Part shown: positions 6,870-9,827 of the stretch, in pieces
How the letters are laid out: the number at the start of each line of letters is the position of its first letter
Numbering within the stretch: position 1 is the stretch's first letter
Made by a program: the position numbers and the translations under genes
Notes under the pieces: generated by a model
The model's database searches: none
The model's input: the letters and a program-made list of their open reading frames with translations, nothing else
What the model was told of the DNA's origin: nothing
Assembly (NCBI GenBank): GCA_014378155.1
Contig: JACMOF010000458.1
Coordinates: 1 to 9,827, forward strand
DNA length: 9,827 nucleotides
Reading direction: 5' to 3'
DNA from: Caulobacter sp.
GTDB lineage: Bacteria > Pseudomonadota > Alphaproteobacteria > Caulobacterales > Caulobacteraceae

Positions 6870-7061
6870 ATGGAAGTCCGATCCGCATTCTTGGTTGGGC
6901 TCATCGCCGGATTTGCGCTGCTGGCCGGTCCGTCGCTGGCGGGCGAGTCTGGCGCGGCGCCGGGCGGGGGCGCCACGCGCGATGCTGGCGACTGCGAGGG
7001 CCGTCAGCCCGCCACCCGGCTGACTTTCCAGGCCGGGCCGGGCGACACCACACTGCGCTGA
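6870..7061 (+). CDS. Small putative secreted protein
   Basis: A 63-residue open frame beginning MEVRSAFLVGLIAGFALL, a good signal peptide with one charged pair, a hydrophobic core of about 15 residues and a likely cleavage site after PSLA (residue 24). The mature part would be only about 39 residues, glycine- and alanine-rich, with one cysteine. I do not recognise it. It lies in the gap between the divergent HIT operon and the convergently oriented metallophosphoesterase, where no other gene fits. Against it, no clear ribosome site precedes the ATG, although an AGGG lies about 14 bases upstream. The frame may start one codon earlier at TTG. The signal peptide is the only strong argument for a real gene. 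Confidence 0.42.
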   Translation: MEVRSAFLVGLIAGFALLAGPSLAGESGAAPGGGATRDAGDCEGRQPATRLTFQAGPGDTTLR

Positions 7062-7068
7062 AGATGCG

Positions 7069-7998
7069 CTACGGGCGCTGAGCCGGTCGGCCCGCCTGGG
7101 ACAGGACGTAGCGGCCCAGCTCCATCGCCTGGCCGCTCGTCGGGTCCAGGCCTCGCGCCACCACCTTGACCACGATCTCGCCATCCGCCCGGCGATCGAT
7201 CTCGATGCCATGCCAGCGCGCGGCGGGGTGGCGGCCATGGCCCTGGGCCGAGGCCGAAGGCACGCCCAGCACCGGGATCATCCGGCCGTCGGGTCCGGGC
7301 GCGGTGGCCACCAGCGCCTCATGCGCATGGCCGTGCAGCACCAGATCGGCGCCGCGCCGGGCGAGCACCGCCCGCAGGTCGTCCTGGTCCTCCAGGGCCT
7401 TGCGCGCCGACACCGCGCCGGCGACCGGCGGATGGTGGATCAGCACGACGCGGAAAAGGTCGCACCAAGCCGGATCGGCCAGCCGGGCGTCCAGCCGCGA
7501 CAGCTGGTCGGCGCCCAGGCGGCCGGTGGCCAGATGCAGGGCGGTGGGGGTGGCGGAGCAAAGATTGAAGATCGCTACGCCGTCGCGGATCCGGACCTGG
7601 GGGAAGCTGGCCTCGCCGTGATCCCCGAGCCACGGCGTCCATGGGACGAACGGCGGGCCGCCGGCATCGACCAAGGCGTCGTGGTTGCCGGGGCTGACAG
7701 TGATGTCGCGGGCTGGGCCCAGGGCTTCCAGCCAGAGCCGGGCGGCCTCCAGCTCGACGGGCGAGGCGAAGTTGGTCAGGTCACCGGTGATCGCCACATG
7801 ATCGGGGGCGTAGGCCTTGAGATCGGCGACCAGCGTCGCCAGAATCTCCGGGCGATGCTCGTCGCGCTTGCGGCGCCAGGCGATGCGGCTCAGCAGCCGC
7901 TTGGACAGCAGGTCGCGCCAGCCGAACGCGCCCTTGGGCGGCGGCAGGTGGGGGTCGGACAGGTGGGCGAGGCGGAATATCGACAAGACTTCGGTCAC
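7069..7998 (-). CDS. Calcineurin-like metallophosphoesterase (Icc/CpdA-like)
   Basis: Soluble binuclear-metal phosphoesterase of 309 residues from the chosen start. All five metal-binding motifs are present: HLSDPHL (Asp15, His17), ITGDLTN (Asp73, Asn76), SPGNHD (Asn105, His106), LIHHPP (His188/189) and HGHAH (His222, His224, His226). The order and spacing match class III enzymes such as Icc/CpdA and lipid-A-precursor phosphoesterases, and no signal peptide or membrane span is seen, so it acts in the cytosol. The GTG at 7998 is preferred because it precedes the first motif by 14 residues; a TTG at 8049 would add 17 residues without homology and nearly touch the divergent gene. It is divergent from the CDP-alcohol transferase, suggesting but not proving a role in lipid head-group metabolism, for example removing a phosphate. 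A cyclic-nucleotide phosphodiesterase is the main alternative. Confidence 0.85.
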   Translation of the reverse strand: MTEVLSIFRLAHLSDPHLPPPKGAFGWRDLLSKRLLSRIAWRRKRDEHRPEILATLVADLKAYAPDHVAITGDLTNFASPVELEAARLWLEALGPARDITVSPGNHDALVDAGGPPFVPWTPWLGDHGEASFPQVRIRDGVAIFNLCSATPTALHLATGRLGADQLSRLDARLADPAWCDLFRVVLIHHPPVAGAVSARKALEDQDDLRAVLARRGADLVLHGHAHEALVATAPGPDGRMIPVLGVPSASAQGHGRHPAARWHGIEIDRRADGEIVVKVVARGLDPTSGQAMELGRYVLSQAGRPAQRP

Positions 7999-8063
7999 GC
8001 TTTCTGGCGGAAGGGGTCGAAGCTGCTTATCAATCGCCGCGAGTTTCAAGGGGCTGTCGTAAC

Positions 8064-9203
8064 GTGAAGGTCGAAATTGATCCGAAAGAAGCCGCTGGTC
8101 TGTCCGCCGTCACGGTGGGCCTGACGAAAACGCGCCTCTGGGGGATGACGTCGTCTGAACGGCTGTCGCGAATCTACCGCCGCCTTGGCCTGGTCGAGGC
8201 GACGCCGGAGACCGTCTTCGTCAGCGGGAACGTCATCGTGGTGGATGCCGGCTGGGTGTTCGACGAGTCGCTGATCAAGGCTCTGGCCGAGCGTCCAGGC
8301 GTGGCCCTGGTGGACGAGGCCGGTCGCGTGGTCGCCGTCAACGTCTCGGCCCTGCGCGCGCGTGAATCCATAGCCCGCCTCGACACTGGCGAGGACGTCA
8401 CCGCCTTGGCCGACACCCGCCTGACCGCCCTGGAGCTTGGCTCGGCCTATAACAGCGCCCTGCGCAAGCGCGAGCCGCCGGTGCTGGAGCGCCTGACGCC
8501 GGAGACCCGCGTCGCGGTCGAGAAGCGATTGTTCCAGGGCTCCTACAAGGGCGTCACCGACCTGGTGACGAAATATGTCTGGCCCACGCCGGCCCGGGTC
8601 GTCACCCGCTGGTGCGCTCTGGCCAAGATGACGCCCAACCAGGTGACCCTGATCGGTTTCATCCTGACCCTGGCGGCCTTCTGGCTGTTCTGGACGGGCC
8701 AGTTCGGCTGGGGCCTGGTCTGCGCCTGGATCATGACCTTCCTCGACACCGTCGACGGCAAGCTGGCCCGCGTGACCCTGACCTCATCGAAGTGGGGCAA
8801 TGTCTTTGACCACGGCATTGACCTGGTGCACCCGCCGTTCTGGTGGTGGGCTTGGTATGTGGGTCTGGGCGCAATGGCCTTCGCCACGCCGTACGGCGTC
8901 CTGGCCCTGGCGGTGATCGTCGCGGGCTATGTGCTGCAGCGGGTGGAGGAGGGCATCTTCCTGGCCCTGTTCAAGGTCGAGATGCACGCCTGGCGACCGT
9001 TCGACAGCTTCTTTCGGCTGATCACCGCGCGTCGCAACCCCAACCTCATCATGCTGACTCTGGCCCTAATGGCCGGGCGCCCCGAGATCGGCTTTCTGGC
9101 GGTAGCCTTGTGGACTGCAATCTGCCTCTTGGTCCACGCCGTCCAGATTGCGCAGGGCCTGGCGACGCCCAAGGGCGGCGTCGTCTCCTGGCTGTCGCGC
9201 TGA
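8064..9203 (+). CDS. CDP-alcohol phosphatidyltransferase with N-terminal extension
   Basis: Integral membrane enzyme of 379 residues. The C-terminal half has the complete catalytic signature D-x2-D-G-x2-A-R-x8-G-x3-D-x3-D at Asp228, Asp231, Gly232, Ala235, Arg236, Gly245, Asp249 and Asp253, preceded by MTPNQVTL. About six hydrophobic stretches fall between residues 190 and 365. Such enzymes transfer a phospho-alcohol or phosphatidyl group from a CDP-linked donor and release CMP. The first 150 or so residues are soluble and include SSERLSRIYRRLGL and VFVSGNVIVVDAGWVF, resembling the degenerate nucleotidyltransferase-like domain of di-myo-inositol-phosphate synthase relatives, without a nucleotide loop. 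The start is GTG at 8064 with AAGGGG ten bases upstream. The stop overlaps the next gene's ATG by one base. With a putative ceramide kinase downstream it probably builds the polar head group of ceramide phosphoglycerate; exact donor and acceptor are inference. Confidence 0.86.
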   Translation: MKVEIDPKEAAGLSAVTVGLTKTRLWGMTSSERLSRIYRRLGLVEATPETVFVSGNVIVVDAGWVFDESLIKALAERPGVALVDEAGRVVAVNVSALRARESIARLDTGEDVTALADTRLTALELGSAYNSALRKREPPVLERLTPETRVAVEKRLFQGSYKGVTDLVTKYVWPTPARVVTRWCALAKMTPNQVTLIGFILTLAAFWLFWTGQFGWGLVCAWIMTFLDTVDGKLARVTLTSSKWGNVFDHGIDLVHPPFWWWAWYVGLGAMAFATPYGVLALAVIVAGYVLQRVEEGIFLALFKVEMHAWRPFDSFFRLITARRNPNLIMLTLALMAGRPEIGFLAVALWTAICLLVHAVQIAQGLATPKGGVVSWLSR

Positions 9204-9827
9204 TGCGCATCGGGGTCATCCGCAATCCGCGCAGCCACGCCAATATCGGGCGGACCGAGAGCGCCTCGACGCCCGACGCGGTGCTGCTGGTCGAGCCCGC
9301 CACCCGCGAGGCCCTGGTGCAGGACCTGAAGGCCTTCGCCCAGTGCGGGGTCGAACTGCTGGTCATAGACGGCGGCGACGGCACCATCCGCGACGTCATC
9401 AGCCTGCTGCCCGACACCTTCGGCGACACGCCGCCGCTGTTGGCCCTGCTGCCGTCCGGGAAGACCAACGTCCTGGCCATCGACCTGGGCGTGCCGCACG
9501 GGTGGACCCTGGACCAGGCCATCGCCGCCGCCCGCTCCGGCCACCCGGTGATCAAGACCCGCGCGCCCCTGGTGGTGCGTTGGGACGACGGTCGGCCGTC
9601 GTTGTATGGCTTCGTGTTCGGCCTGGGCGCCTTCGTACGGGTGACCAGCATGTCCAAGAAGGTCAACGCCCTGGGCGCCTTCCACAGCCTGTCGGTAGCC
9701 CTGACCCTGGCCGGCGGCGTGATTGGCGCCCTGATGGGCGGCGCGCGCGACCGCTGGCGGGCCGGCGTGCCGCTGTGCATGGCCATCGACGGCGAGGAAA
9801 CCCGCACCGCCGACCGTTTCGTGGTCA
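9203..9827 (+). CDS. cpgB: Diacylglycerol-kinase-family lipid kinase, candidate ceramide kinase (3' end cut by window)
   Basis: The first 208 residues of a cytosolic or membrane-associated lipid kinase are present; the frame is open to the window edge. It begins MRIGVIRNPRSH, then LVIDGGDGTIRDVI with the nucleotide-binding GGDGT at residues 57-61, and LALLPSGKTNVLAIDLGVP, where the family's usual SGT-x-N is SGKTN (85-89). YGFVFGLGAF (about 134-143) begins the beta-sandwich lipid-binding part. The ATG at 9203 overlaps the upstream TGA by one base, so translation is probably coupled to the CDP-alcohol transferase. In Caulobacter crescentus a kinase of this family, CpgB, phosphorylates ceramide with ATP to give ceramide 1-phosphate; I recall it lying in this same gene neighbourhood, so I use that symbol with caution. 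Diacylglycerol or another lipid remains a possible substrate. Confidence 0.78.
   Translation, partial: MRIGVIRNPRSHANIGRTESASTPDAVLLVEPATREALVQDLKAFAQCGVELLVIDGGDGTIRDVISLLPDTFGDTPPLLALLPSGKTNVLAIDLGVPHGWTLDQAIAAARSGHPVIKTRAPLVVRWDDGRPSLYGFVFGLGAFVRVTSMSKKVNALGAFHSLSVALTLAGGVIGALMGGARDRWRAGVPLCMAIDGEETRTADRFVV

Noticed and set aside
7999..8049. TTG start at 8049 for the metallophosphoesterase
   Set aside because: It adds 17 residues without homology and leaves 14 bases to the divergent gene. The GTG at 7998 sits at the usual distance before the first metal motif, though its ribosome site is weak.
8025..8049. Minus-strand promoter-like pair TTGAAAC and TGATAAGC, ten bases apart
   Set aside because: The -35 part is acceptable but the -10 part matches the Caulobacter consensus at too few positions to call.
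1..9827. CRISPR array, insertion sequence or integrase
   Set aside because: No regularly spaced direct repeats and no transposase or recombinase motifs were seen on either strand.

Overview
This is a very GC-rich window with dense, overlapping genes, GTG starts in about a third of the genes and a Caulobacter-like candidate promoter. Protein content and gene order fit an alphaproteobacterium of the Caulobacteraceae, most likely Caulobacter or a close relative. I infer this from remembered family features, not from a database search.

Layout. (1) Positions 185-934 (+) encode a LicC-type sugar/choline-phosphate nucleotidyltransferase. (2) Positions 935-2150 hold no intact gene. They contain a palindrome, an in-frame scrap resembling a TonB-dependent receptor (about 1185-1352), an abutting C-terminal scrap of a hybrid histidine kinase (about 1367-2068), and a second palindrome. 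(3) Positions 2152-6807 (-) form one tight five-gene operon, read HIT protein, LptF-like permease, LptG-like permease, GNAT-fold acyltransferase (candidate bacterial ceramide synthase), MobA-like nucleotidyltransferase. Junctions are 4-base overlaps or gaps of 0 to 5 bases, and a candidate housekeeping promoter lies just upstream. (4) Positions 6870-7061 (+) may encode a tiny secreted protein. (5) Positions 7069-7998 (-) encode a calcineurin-like metallophosphoesterase. (6) From 8064 to the window end (+), a CDP-alcohol phosphatidyltransferase with an extra N-terminal domain is followed, with a one-base stop/start overlap, by a diacylglycerol-kinase-family lipid kinase that runs off the edge.

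Reading together. The combination matches the sphingolipid region of Caulobacter crescentus as I remember it: a GNAT-like ceramide synthase, LptF/LptG-like proteins beside it, and a DAGK-family ceramide kinase that makes ceramide 1-phosphate on the way to ceramide phosphoglycerate. The window therefore probably encodes N-acylation of a sphingoid base, phosphorylation of ceramide, attachment of a polar head group through a CDP-activated intermediate, and export by a dedicated LptFG-type permease pair. The serine palmitoyltransferase and its carrier protein would be expected just beyond the right edge. The least explained parts are the two nucleotidyltransferases (what they activate), the HIT protein with one altered active-site position, and the metallophosphoesterase.
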